Assembly: GCA_025458415.1 (NCBI GenBank)
Contig: JALOSN010000080.1
Coordinates: 1 to 5,788 of the forward strand
From: Hydrogenophaga sp.
GTDB taxonomy: Bacteria; Pseudomonadota; Gammaproteobacteria; Burkholderiales; Burkholderiaceae_C
Direction: 5' to 3'
Length of the DNA: 5,788 nt
Each line of letters starts with the position of its first letter. Positions within the stretch are counted from its first letter, which is position 1. A program made the position numbers and the translations under genes. Below the pieces are notes generated by a model. It saw only the letters and a program-made list of their open reading frames with translations. It searched no databases and was not told the origin of the DNA. Shown in pieces: positions 1 through 5,788 of this stretch.

Positions 1-180
1 TGGTTCTTCGTCCAGCACTACATCCACGAGAACATGCTGGATGGCCAGAAGCTGGGGTATGCCGGCCGGGCCGCATCCGCGTCACCCGCTGTGGGCTATG
101 CACACCTGCACCAGGAACAGCAGAAGAACCTGGTCGAGGCTGCTTTTGCCAAGCTCAAGGGCTTCATCCTCACCAAGTAA
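1..180 (+). CDS. sucA: 2-oxoglutarate dehydrogenase E1 component, C-terminal end (partial)
   Basis: This is the last 59 codons and TAA stop of a gene that starts before the window. The E1 component is the thiamine-diphosphate enzyme that decarboxylates 2-oxoglutarate and passes the succinyl group to the lipoyl arm of E2. The visible end reads YAGRAASASPAVGYAHLHQ and finishes AAFAKLKGFILTK. This matches the conserved C-terminus of SucA/OdhA proteins, where the segment Y-x-GR-x-x-SASPA-x-G is characteristic. The thiamine-binding and catalytic regions lie upstream and cannot be checked here. The identification is strengthened by complete E2 and E3 genes following on the same strand. The gap to sucB is 87 bases, compatible with one transcript. 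A related E1 of another complex is unlikely given the tail motif and the E2 that follows. Confidence 0.93.
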   Translation, partial: WFFVQHYIHENMLDGQKLGYAGRAASASPAVGYAHLHQEQQKNLVEAAFAKLKGFILTK

Positions 181-196
181 ATCCAATGGCACTTCA

Positions 197-237
197 CGCC
201 CCCGACCACGCCCTTCGGGCGATGGCCTGGCGGGGCG
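197..237 (+). repeat. Nested GC-rich hairpin in the sucA-sucB gap
   Basis: An inner stem CGCCC (209-213) pairs with GGGCG (217-221) around a TTC loop. An outer stem CGCCCC (197-202) pairs with GGGGCG (232-237). The two stems are separated by unpaired stretches of 6 and 10 bases. No run of T follows, so this is unlikely to be an intrinsic terminator. In an operon messenger such a structure can stabilise RNA ends or mark a processing site, but nothing in the sequence proves a role. High GC content makes chance stems fairly likely. Confidence 0.4.
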
Positions 238-267
238 CGCCGATGAACGAATCAAGGTAGAACATCC

Positions 268-1533
268 ATGGCAATCGTAGAAGTCAAGGTTCCGCAGCTG
301 TCCGAATCCGTGGCCGAGGCCACCCTGCTGCAGTGGAAGAAGAAGGTTGGTGAGGCCGTTGCGGCCGATGAAATCCTGATCGAAATCGAGACCGACAAGG
401 TCGTTCTCGAATGCCCGGCCCCGGCAGGCGGTGTGCTGGTCGAGATCGTGCAGGGCGACGGCGCTACCGTGGCTGCCGATCAGCTCATTGCAAAGATCGA
501 CACGGTGGCGGTGGCCGGTGCAGCCGCGCCGGTTGCTGCGCCTGCCCCGGCTGCCGCGGTGGTGCCCGTGGCTGCTCCCGTGGCTCCGGCCGCCGCGGCT
601 TCGGCCAGCAAGGCCGGGGTGGCCATGCCCGCCGCCGCAAAACTGATGGCCGATGCCGGCATGGCACCCGGCTCCGTTGCCGGCACCGGCAAGGATGGCC
701 GAGTGACCAAAGGTGATGTGCTGGCCGCAGCGAGCGCGCCCAAAGTGCAGGTAGCGGCCCCTGCCGCCATCCCGACGGGTGCGCCCTCCAAGGTGCTGCC
801 GCAGGTGCCAACCATGGCGCCCGACCTGGGTGATCGGCCGGAAGAGCGCGTGCCCATGACGCGCTTGCGCGCCCGGGTTGCCGAGCGCTTGCTCCAGTCC
901 CAGGCCACGAATGCCATCCTGACCACGTTCAACGAGATCAACATGGCGCCGGTCATGGACATGCGCAAGCGCATGCAGGAACGCTTCGAGAAGGAACACG
1001 GTGTCAAGCTGGGCTTCATGAGCTTCTTCGTGAAGGCCGCCGTCCACGCCCTCAAGAAGTTCCCCATCCTCAACGCCTCGGTCGACGGCAACGATATCGT
1101 CTACCACGGCTACTTCGATATCGGCATCGCGGTCGGCTCGCCGCGCGGTCTGGTGGTGCCCATCCTGCGCAACGCCGACCAGATGAGCTTTGCCGACATC
1201 GAGAAGAAGATCGCGGAGTTCGGCCAGAAGGCCAAGGAAGGCAAGATCGGACTGGATGACCTCACCGGAGGCACCTTCTCAATCTCCAACGGCGGCACCT
1301 TCGGCTCCATGATGTCCACCCCCATCATCAACCCGCCGCAGTCGGCCATCCTGGGCGTGCACGCCACCAAGGACCGTGCCATGGTCGAGAACGGCCAGGT
1401 TGTGGTTCGCCCGATGAACTACTTCGCCATGTCCTACGACCACCGCATCATCGACGGTCGCGAAGCCGTGCTGGGCCTGGTGGCCATGAAGGAAGCGCTG
1501 GAAGACCCCGCCCGACTGCTCTTCGACATCTGA
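268..1533 (+). CDS. sucB: Dihydrolipoyllysine-residue succinyltransferase, E2 of 2-oxoglutarate dehydrogenase
   Basis: This 421-residue E2 core protein (also called OdhB) moves the succinyl group from its lipoyl arm to CoA. Residues 1-77 form one lipoyl domain, with the lipoylated lysine K44 in EIETDKVVLE. An Ala/Pro/Val-rich flexible linker covers about 80-117. The E1/E3-binding domain lies at about 118-155 (AMPAAAKLMADAG to GRVTKGDVLAA), and a second Ala/Pro linker runs to about 190. The acyltransferase domain fills the rest and carries YDHRIIDGREA, with catalytic H392 and D396. The EERVPMTRLR start of the catalytic domain and the DPARLLFDI end are typical of succinyltransferases, and one lipoyl domain suits SucB better than most pyruvate E2 proteins. 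The ATG is preceded by AAGG at 254-257, ten bases upstream. The product is cytoplasmic, and the gene sits between sucA and lpdA. Confidence 0.97.
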   Translation: MAIVEVKVPQLSESVAEATLLQWKKKVGEAVAADEILIEIETDKVVLECPAPAGGVLVEIVQGDGATVAADQLIAKIDTVAVAGAAAPVAAPAPAAAVVPVAAPVAPAAAASASKAGVAMPAAAKLMADAGMAPGSVAGTGKDGRVTKGDVLAAASAPKVQVAAPAAIPTGAPSKVLPQVPTMAPDLGDRPEERVPMTRLRARVAERLLQSQATNAILTTFNEINMAPVMDMRKRMQERFEKEHGVKLGFMSFFVKAAVHALKKFPILNASVDGNDIVYHGYFDIGIAVGSPRGLVVPILRNADQMSFADIEKKIAEFGQKAKEGKIGLDDLTGGTFSISNGGTFGSMMSTPIINPPQSAILGVHATKDRAMVENGQVVVRPMNYFAMSYDHRIIDGREAVLGLVAMKEALEDPARLLFDI

Positions 1534-1550
1534 TCGATCAGTGACATCGC

Positions 1551-1572
1551 AGACGCCCCTTCGGGGGCGTTT
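1551..1572 (+). terminator. Terminator-like TTCG tetraloop hairpin between sucB and lpdA
   Basis: ACGCCCC (1553-1559) pairs perfectly with GGGGCGT (1564-1570) around TTCG, giving the very stable C(UUCG)G tetraloop in RNA. A G-T and an A-T pair (1552/1571 and 1551/1572) can extend the stem to nine pairs. Only TTTGT follows, which is a poor U-tract. It begins 17 bases after the sucB stop and ends 26 bases before lpdA. A weak intrinsic terminator causing partial read-through, or a 3'-end stabiliser or processing hairpin, both fit. On the other strand no T-run follows, so the plus orientation is preferred. Confidence 0.5.
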
Positions 1573-1598
1573 GTCCAACCCCCATTCCGGAAAAGAAC

Positions 1599-3026
1599 AT
1601 GTCCCAAGCATTTGACGTCGTCGTGATCGGCGCAGGTCCCGGCGGCTACATCGCCGCCATCAGAGCCGCCCAGCTGGGTTTCAAGGTCGCGTGCATCGAC
1701 GAGTGGAAGAACGCGACTGGCGGTCCGGCTCCCGGTGGCACCTGCACCAACGTCGGCTGCATCCCGTCCAAGGCCCTGCTGCAGTCGTCCGAACATTTCG
1801 AACATGCCAGCCACCACTTCGCCGACCATGGCATCAGCACCGGCAAGGTGACGATGGACGTGGCCAAGATGATTGGCCGCAAGGACACCGTGGTCAAGCA
1901 GAACAATGACGGCATCCTCTACCTGTTCAAGAAGAACAAGGTCACGTTCTTCCATGGCCGTGGCTCCTTCGTGAAGGCGGCTGAGGGTGGCTATGAGATC
2001 CTGATCTCCGGCACCAAGGAGGAAACGGTCACCGGCAAGCAGGTCGTGGTGGCCACCGGGTCCAATGCGCGTGCTCTGCCCGGAGTTCCGTTCGACGAGG
2101 TGAACGTGCTGTCCAACGACGGTGCCTTGCGACTTGGTGCCGTACCCAAGAAGCTGGCTCTGATCGGTTCTGGTGTCATCGGCCTCGAAATGGGTTCGGT
2201 CTGGCGTCGCCTCGGTGCGGACGTGACCATCCTGGAAGGCCTGCCGGTGTTCCTGGGTGCGGTCGACGAGCAGATGGCCAAAGAGGCCAAGAAGGCATTC
2301 GACAAGCAAGGTTTGAAGATCGAGCTGGGCGTCAAGGTCGGTGAGATCAAGACCGGCAAAAAGGGCGTGAATGTGGCCTACACCAACGCCAAGGGCGAAG
2401 CGGTGGCGCTGGATGTGGACAAGCTGATCGTGTCCATCGGTCGTGTCCCCAACACCGTCGGCCTGAACGCCGAGGCGGTGGGCCTCGCACTTGACGAGCG
2501 GGGTGCCATCGTGGTGGATGCCGAGTGCAGGACCAACTTGCCCGGCGTATGGGCAGTGGGCGACGTGGTGCGCGGTCCGATGCTGGCGCACAAGGCGGAA
2601 GAAGAGGGCGTGGCGGTGGCCGAGCGCATGGCCGGCCAGCACGGTCACGTCAACTTCAACACCATTCCGTGGGTCATCTACACCAGCCCGGAGATCGCCT
2701 GGGTGGGTCGTACCGAGCAGCAGCTCAAGGCCGATGGCGTCGCCTACAAGGCGGGCACGTTCCCGTTCCTCGCCAACGGCCGTGCACGCGCACTGGGTGA
2801 CACCACCGGCATGGTCAAGTTCCTGGCCGACGCCAAGACCGACGAAATCCTGGGCGTACACATCGTAGGACCGATGGCTTCCGAGCTGATCGCCGAAGCG
2901 GTCGTTGCCATGGAGTTCAAGGCCAGCGCCGAAGACATCGCCCGCATCTGCCACGCCCATCCTTCGCTGTCGGAAGCTACAAAGGAAGCGGCCCTGGCGG
3001 TGGACAAGCGAACGCTGAACTTCTGA
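1599..3026 (+). CDS. lpdA: Dihydrolipoyl dehydrogenase, E3 component
   Basis: This 475-residue flavoprotein (OdhL) reoxidises the dihydrolipoyl arm of E2 and reduces NAD+. An N-terminal FAD-binding motif GAGPGG is at 11-16. The redox-active disulfide is C49/C54 in GGTCTNVGCIPSK. The NAD-binding motif GSGVIG is at 190-195, followed by E197. The second FAD motif WAVGDVVRGPMLAHKA is near 318-333. The C-terminal dimer interface carries HAHPSLSE, with catalytic H454 and E459. There is no N-terminal lipoyl domain, unlike some E3 proteins encoded with pyruvate dehydrogenase. A short insertion (WKNATGGPAP, 36-45) precedes the disulfide motif, and I recall it from Burkholderiales OdhL. The ATG follows GGAAAAGA at 1589-1596. 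Position after sucB assigns it to the 2-oxoglutarate complex, though such an E3 can also serve other 2-oxoacid complexes or glycine cleavage. Confidence 0.97.
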   Translation: MSQAFDVVVIGAGPGGYIAAIRAAQLGFKVACIDEWKNATGGPAPGGTCTNVGCIPSKALLQSSEHFEHASHHFADHGISTGKVTMDVAKMIGRKDTVVKQNNDGILYLFKKNKVTFFHGRGSFVKAAEGGYEILISGTKEETVTGKQVVVATGSNARALPGVPFDEVNVLSNDGALRLGAVPKKLALIGSGVIGLEMGSVWRRLGADVTILEGLPVFLGAVDEQMAKEAKKAFDKQGLKIELGVKVGEIKTGKKGVNVAYTNAKGEAVALDVDKLIVSIGRVPNTVGLNAEAVGLALDERGAIVVDAECRTNLPGVWAVGDVVRGPMLAHKAEEEGVAVAERMAGQHGHVNFNTIPWVIYTSPEIAWVGRTEQQLKADGVAYKAGTFPFLANGRARALGDTTGMVKFLADAKTDEILGVHIVGPMASELIAEAVVAMEFKASAEDIARICHAHPSLSEATKEAALAVDKRTLNF

Positions 3027-3028
3027 TC

Positions 3029-3042
3029 GAGGCGATCGCTTG
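3029..3042 (+). promoter_or_regulatory. Ribosome binding site that decides the TTG start of zapE
   Basis: GAGG at 3029-3032 begins just after the lpdA stop (3024-3026) and lies seven bases before TTG at 3040. No ATG or GTG in this frame fits the family N-terminus better. The octamer palindrome GCGATCGC (3032-3039) overlaps this spacer. The tight spacing suggests that ribosomes finishing lpdA help initiate zapE. Confidence 0.65.
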
Positions 3043-4137
3043 ACCGTTCGCAGCACCTACGAAGCGGAGTTGCGCGCACGCGGCTTCAGTGCCGATCCGG
3101 CGCAGTTGCGTGCGGTCGACGCGCTGGAGCGTTGCGCGCGCGAGTGGTCTGTGTACAAGCAGCGGCGGTCCAATTCGCTCAAGAAGCTCTTTGTCCACCC
3201 GGAGATTCCGCGCGGCGTCTACATGTACGGCGGAGTAGGGCGTGGCAAGAGCTTCCTGATGGATTGCTTCTTCAACGCCGTACCGCTCAGGCGTAAGACC
3301 CGTTTGCACTTTCACGAATTCATGCGGGAAGTGCACCGGGAACTGCGTGACCTGCAGGGCACGGTCAATCCGCTGGATGTGCTGGGCGCGCGCATTGCCC
3401 AGAGGTACAAGCTGATCTGCTTCGATGAGTTCCATGTGGCGGATGTGACCGACGCCATGATCCTGCACCGGTTGCTGGATGCCCTGTTCAAGGCGGGTGT
3501 GGGCTTTGTGACCACGTCCAACTTCCACCCTGACGGCCTGTACCCTGACGGCCTGCACCGTGACCGCATCCTGCCGGCCATCGAGATGCTCAAGCAGAAG
3601 CTGGAGGTGATCAATGTCGACAACGGTACCGACTACCGTCAGCGAACCCTGACCCACGTAGAGCTCTATCACTGCCCACTGGACGCGCAGGCCGACGCGT
3701 CGCTTGAGGCGACGTTTGAAAAACTCGCCGAGGCCCATGACGAAGAGCCGGTGATGCAGATCGAATCTCGCCAGATCCGGGCGGTGCGGCGTGCCGGCGG
3801 CGTCATCTGGTTCGACTTTCGCACGCTCTGCGGAGGACCGCGTTCACAGAACGACTATCTGGAGATCGCCTCGCAGTTCCACACGGTGCTGCTGGCCAAC
3901 GTACCCCAGATGTCGGTACGGCAAGCGTCCGAGGCCCGCCGTTTCACCTGGCTGATCGATGTGCTGTATGACCGGCGGGTCAAGCTCGTGATGTCGGCGG
4001 CTGTTGCGCCCGAGGCGCTCTACACCGAGGGCCCCATGGCGCACGAGTTCCCCCGCACGGTGTCAAGGCTGGGGGAAATGCAGTCGGCCGAATACCTGGC
4101 CACAGAGCATCGGGTGGTTGATACGGGCCTCACCTGA
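3040..4137 (+). CDS. zapE: ZapE/AFG1-family cell division ATPase
   Basis: This 365-residue P-loop ATPase belongs to the AFG1/LACE1 family, whose E. coli member ZapE (YhcM) associates with the FtsZ division ring. The Walker A motif is GGVGRGKS at 64-71 with K70. The Walker B motif is LICFDEF at 125-131 with D129 and E130. A sensor-like TTSN lies at 158-161, followed by the family signature LYPDGLHRDRILPAI at 167-181. The C-terminal part includes the conserved RRFTWLIDVLYDRRVKLV segment (300-317). Length fits the bacterial family. The TTG start gives MTVRSTYEAELRARG, which resembles the start of betaproteobacterial relatives. It lies 13 bases after lpdA with no promoter space, so it is probably co-transcribed with the odh genes. 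The ATPase assignment is firm. The division role is transferred from E. coli, while mitochondrial AFG1 relatives act in protein quality control. Confidence 0.93.
   Translation: MTVRSTYEAELRARGFSADPAQLRAVDALERCAREWSVYKQRRSNSLKKLFVHPEIPRGVYMYGGVGRGKSFLMDCFFNAVPLRRKTRLHFHEFMREVHRELRDLQGTVNPLDVLGARIAQRYKLICFDEFHVADVTDAMILHRLLDALFKAGVGFVTTSNFHPDGLYPDGLHRDRILPAIEMLKQKLEVINVDNGTDYRQRTLTHVELYHCPLDAQADASLEATFEKLAEAHDEEPVMQIESRQIRAVRRAGGVIWFDFRTLCGGPRSQNDYLEIASQFHTVLLANVPQMSVRQASEARRFTWLIDVLYDRRVKLVMSAAVAPEALYTEGPMAHEFPRTVSRLGEMQSAEYLATEHRVVDTGLT
3526..3555 (+). repeat. Two tandem 15-base units inside zapE
   Basis: CACCCTGACGGCCTG (3526-3540) is followed at once by TACCCTGACGGCCTG (3541-3555), identical at 14 of 15 positions. 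A degenerate third start, CACCGTGAC, follows. They encode HPDGL and YPDGL within the conserved ZapE loop after the TTSN motif. The family normally has similar spacing here, so the repeat does not look like a recent insertion that breaks the protein. Confidence 0.7.
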
Positions 4138-4154
4138 AGGCCGGAAGCTCCAAT

Positions 4155-4913
4155 TCAGCCCAGCGGATCGATCCTGACGATGGCCAGCGAAAGGTTGTCG
4201 CCCATGCCCTTGGCCCGTGTGCGCGCCTTCTGAATCAGGAACTCGCACGCCTCGCGGGGCGTCAGCATGGCGATGGTGCTGGACAGTTCGTCAGGAGTGA
4301 AATAGTGCCAGACGCCATCGCTGCAAGCCATGATGGCATCACCAGGCAGAAGGCGATCGACCACATGGATGTCGACCGGCGGGTCGTTGTCGGTGCCCAG
4401 GCACCCCATGAGGATGTTGGAGTGCGGGTGGTCCAGCGCTTCCTCTTCCGTGATCTCCCCCTGGTTGACCAGGGTCTGCACGTACGAGTGGTCCATGGTG
4501 CGAAACAGCATCTTGCCCTGGCGGAAGTGGTAGATGCGTGAATCGCCGGCATGCACCCAGTGGCTGTCTCCACCAGGGTTGACGAGAAAGGCGGCGATCG
4601 TGCTGTGCGGTTCCTGCTCCGCCGACACGGCGGTCAGCTTGATCACCAGGTGTGATTCTTCGACGATCTGACGCAGCAGAGCAGCCGAATCATCGGTTTC
4701 CGGGTCGAAGCGCTCAAAGAGCTGCCGGGCCGTCAGCATGACCTGGTCGGACGCCTTGCGGCCGCCACTGCGACCTCCCATGCCATCCGCCACCACCGCC
4801 AGCAGGCAGCCGGTCTGGCGGGGGTGGTGCAACAGGCAGACCTGATCCTGCTGGTAGTCGCGGTCTCCCCGATGGATGCCGGTGGACGCGTGGATACGGA
4901 AGCCTTTGGACAT
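4155..4913 (-). CDS. PP2C-family serine/threonine protein phosphatase
   Basis: This 252-residue protein is a bare PP2C (PPM) catalytic domain, expected to remove phosphate from Ser/Thr residues using two metal ions in the cytoplasm. The motifs run in order: GDRDYQQDQ at 16-24 with D23 in the metal-site position, VADGMGG at 41-47 with D43, HAGDSRIYHF at 121-130, ACSDGVW at 196-202 with D199, and GDNLSLAIV at 238-246 with D239. QQD replaces the more usual NED in the first motif, but the acid is kept. There is no signal peptide, membrane segment or extra sensor domain. The ATG at 4913 is chosen because MSKGFRIHASTG leads straight into the fold. No purine-rich ribosome binding site precedes it. 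A GTG at 5027 would add 38 unlikely residues. It lies downstream of bamD on the same strand and converges on zapE. No Ser/Thr kinase is visible, so the substrate is unknown. Confidence 0.92.
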   Translation of the reverse strand: MSKGFRIHASTGIHRGDRDYQQDQVCLLHHPRQTGCLLAVVADGMGGRSGGRKASDQVMLTARQLFERFDPETDDSAALLRQIVEESHLVIKLTAVSAEQEPHSTIAAFLVNPGGDSHWVHAGDSRIYHFRQGKMLFRTMDHSYVQTLVNQGEITEEEALDHPHSNILMGCLGTDNDPPVDIHVVDRLLPGDAIMACSDGVWHYFTPDELSSTIAMLTPREACEFLIQKARTRAKGMGDNLSLAIVRIDPLG

Positions 4914-4966
4914 GCTGGTGTTCGGTGGCAGCGTGGAACAGGGTACCGGACTGCGATCAAAACGCG

Positions 4967-4994
4967 ATGTTAACCACGATTCGCCGCCGGGCAG
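4967..4994 (-). promoter_or_regulatory. Weak promoter candidate upstream of the phosphatase gene
   Basis: Reading the minus strand, TAACAT (4967-4972) could be a -10 element, matching four of six consensus bases. The hexamer CTGCCC (4989-4994), 16 bases upstream, is a poor -35 match (three of six). Transcription would start about 45-50 bases before the ATG at 4913. Two direct copies of CCGGCGG on the minus strand (4996-5002 and 4984-4990) flank the -35 position at 12-base spacing and could be a binding site, but they may simply reflect GC-rich sequence. This is a guess from spacing only. Confidence 0.2.
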
Positions 4995-5024
4995 TCCGCC
5001 GGCAATGAAAAGGAGCTCTGCAGC

Positions 5025-5068
5025 CACCGGGTGCGTTGCGTGCAGGCCGCATGCAGGAGAACCCGGTG
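5025..5068. repeat. Interrupted inverted repeat in the bamD-phosphatase gap
   Basis: CACCGGGT (5025-5032) and ACCCGGTG (5061-5068) are perfect 8-base inverted copies. Inside them GCGTGC (5038-5043) pairs with GCATGC (5049-5054) with one G-T pair around AGGCC, leaving internal loops of five and six bases. The structure starts about 35 bases after the bamD stop in the direction of bamD transcription. A TTTT run (5008-5011, minus strand) lies about 14 bases past the stem, which is too far for a standard intrinsic terminator. It could be a bamD 3'-end structure or part of the phosphatase leader. Confidence 0.5.
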
Positions 5069-5102
5069 CATGTGCCCGAGGACAGGCCTCAGGTGCGGAC
5101 CG

Positions 5103-5788
5103 TCACCAGAATCGCCACCAGGGTGTGGACGAGCGGAAGCCCTGGGTCAGGAACTGGCTGTTCGGGTAGCTGGCCTGCAGCACCCGACTGGCATCGTCCC
5201 GCAGTTGTGCCATACCGAGCGCATCGTAGGCCCGCACCAGGATGTACAGGGCCTCCTCCAGGGCAGGCGCCTCGGGGTAGTCGCTCAGGGCCGCCTGGGC
5301 ACGGTTGATGGCTGCCACATGTGCACCGCGGCTGAGGTAGTAGCGGGCCACATGCACCTCGGACTGGGCGAGAGAATTGACAATGTAGGTCATCCGCGCC
5401 CGCGCATCCGGCGCGTAGCGGGAATCCGGGAAGCGGGTCACCAGGTCGCGAAAGGCTTCGAAGGACTCCTTGGCCGCCTTCTGGTCCCGTTCGGAAAGGT
5501 CCTGCCGAGCCAACGATCCGAACAACCCCAGGTTGTCGTTGAAATTGGCCAGGCCCTTGAGGTACAGGGCGTAGTCCAGCGCGGGGCTGGTCGGGTGAAG
5601 CCGCAGGAAACGTTCGATCACCGCCTGGGCCTGGGCTGGTTCGCCCCCCTTGTAGTACGCATAGGCCTTTTCCAGCTGGGCCTGCTGGGCCAGCGGGGTT
5701 CCTGCTGCTCGTCCTTCCAGCTTCTCGTACAGGTCGGCGGCCCGGTCGAAGTTGCCCGAATTCCGTTCTTCGCGCGCCTCCTGGGCCA
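5103..5788 (-). CDS. bamD: Outer membrane protein assembly factor BamD, 5' end outside window (partial)
   Basis: The visible 227 codons and TGA stop encode most of BamD, the essential lipoprotein of the BAM complex. It sits on the periplasmic face of the outer membrane and helps BamA insert beta-barrel proteins. Typical segments are EARE-x-RNSGNFDRAADLYEKLE near the window edge, AQQAQLEKAYAYYK, then DYALYLKGLANFNDN, and RFPDSRYAPDARARM and VARYYLSRGAHVAAINRAQ further on. These form successive TPR-like helical pairs. The reading frame runs open past the internal GTG at 5621, which is therefore not the start. The signal peptide and lipobox cysteine lie outside the window, with roughly 35-45 residues missing by family length. 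The region usually reading RYPFG is RAAGTPLAQQ here, which I recall as normal for Burkholderiales. The protein ends PWWRFW. The phosphatase gene follows 189 bases downstream. Confidence 0.94.
   Translation of the reverse strand, partial: AQEAREERNSGNFDRAADLYEKLEGRAAGTPLAQQAQLEKAYAYYKGGEPAQAQAVIERFLRLHPTSPALDYALYLKGLANFNDNLGLFGSLARQDLSERDQKAAKESFEAFRDLVTRFPDSRYAPDARARMTYIVNSLAQSEVHVARYYLSRGAHVAAINRAQAALSDYPEAPALEEALYILVRAYDALGMAQLRDDASRVLQASYPNSQFLTQGFRSSTPWWRFW

Noticed and set aside
508..618. GC-rich low-complexity stretch in sucB that could suggest a repeat element or frameshift
   Set aside because: The frame stays open and it encodes the expected Ala/Pro/Val flexible linker between the lipoyl and subunit-binding domains.
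82..1107. Long antisense open frame of about 341 codons opposite sucB
   Set aside because: It is opposite a certain gene, and its product is His/Gly/Arg-rich with no recognisable fold. GC-rich coding DNA commonly leaves the opposite strand open.
1531..1540. Palindrome TGATCGATCA over the sucB stop as a possible operator, with TGATCGA recurring at the lpdA stop
   Set aside because: The shared seven bases are explained by TGA stops followed by GATCGA-like sequence. The palindrome is short and in a place where an operator would make little sense.
3032..3039. GCGATCGC octamer, which is the core of the cyanobacterial HIP1 repeat
   Set aside because: I noticed only one copy, and all genes look betaproteobacterial. 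A single palindrome in GC-rich DNA is expected by chance.
1434..3056. Antisense open frame of about 540 codons opposite lpdA
   Set aside because: It covers nearly exactly the lpdA gene, its composition is His/Gly/Asp-rich, and it lacks any domain motif. It is explained as a codon-bias shadow.
2977..3738. Antisense open frame of about 253 codons opposite zapE
   Set aside because: The sense strand encodes intact Walker A and B motifs of ZapE. The antisense product has no recognisable features.
4914..5027. N-terminal extension of the phosphatase from GTG 5027
   Set aside because: The added 38 residues resemble no PP2C N-terminus, there is no ribosome binding site, and the PP2C fold begins directly after ATG 4913.

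Overview
The window looks like ordinary core chromosome from a GC-rich betaproteobacterium, most likely Burkholderiales and perhaps near the Comamonadaceae. This rests on the order of the 2-oxoglutarate dehydrogenase genes followed by a ZapE/AFG1-type ATPase, and on remembered resemblance of the OdhB, Lpd, BamD and PP2C proteins to that group. No database search was possible, so the placement is inference. There are no mobile elements, tRNAs, rRNAs, CRISPR arrays or clear signs of transfer. Coding density is high and base composition looks even throughout.

Plus strand, 1-4137: the last 59 codons of sucA/odhA (E1), then complete sucB/odhB (E2), complete lpdA/odhL (E3) and zapE. The first three encode the three enzymes of the 2-oxoglutarate dehydrogenase complex, which turns 2-oxoglutarate, CoA and NAD+ into succinyl-CoA, CO2 and NADH in the TCA cycle. 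Both gaps between the odh genes (181-267 and 1534-1598) contain GC-rich hairpins around a TTC/TTCG loop. The second resembles a weak intrinsic terminator and could lower lpdA expression relative to sucAB. zapE begins 13 bases after the lpdA stop, probably at a TTG codon with a GAGG ribosome binding site, so it is very likely part of the same transcript.

Minus strand, 5788-4155: bamD (5' end outside the window) and, downstream of it, a stand-alone PP2C-type protein phosphatase. The phosphatase gene converges on zapE with only 17 bases between stop codons. The 189-base gap between bamD and the phosphatase holds an interrupted inverted repeat and a weak promoter candidate. It could be a read-through leader or an independent promoter region.

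All genes belong to known families, and I see no convincing undescribed system. The points most worth a second look are the hairpin between sucB and lpdA, the zapE linkage and TTG start, the phosphatase with no visible kinase partner or ribosome binding site, and the structured bamD-phosphatase gap.
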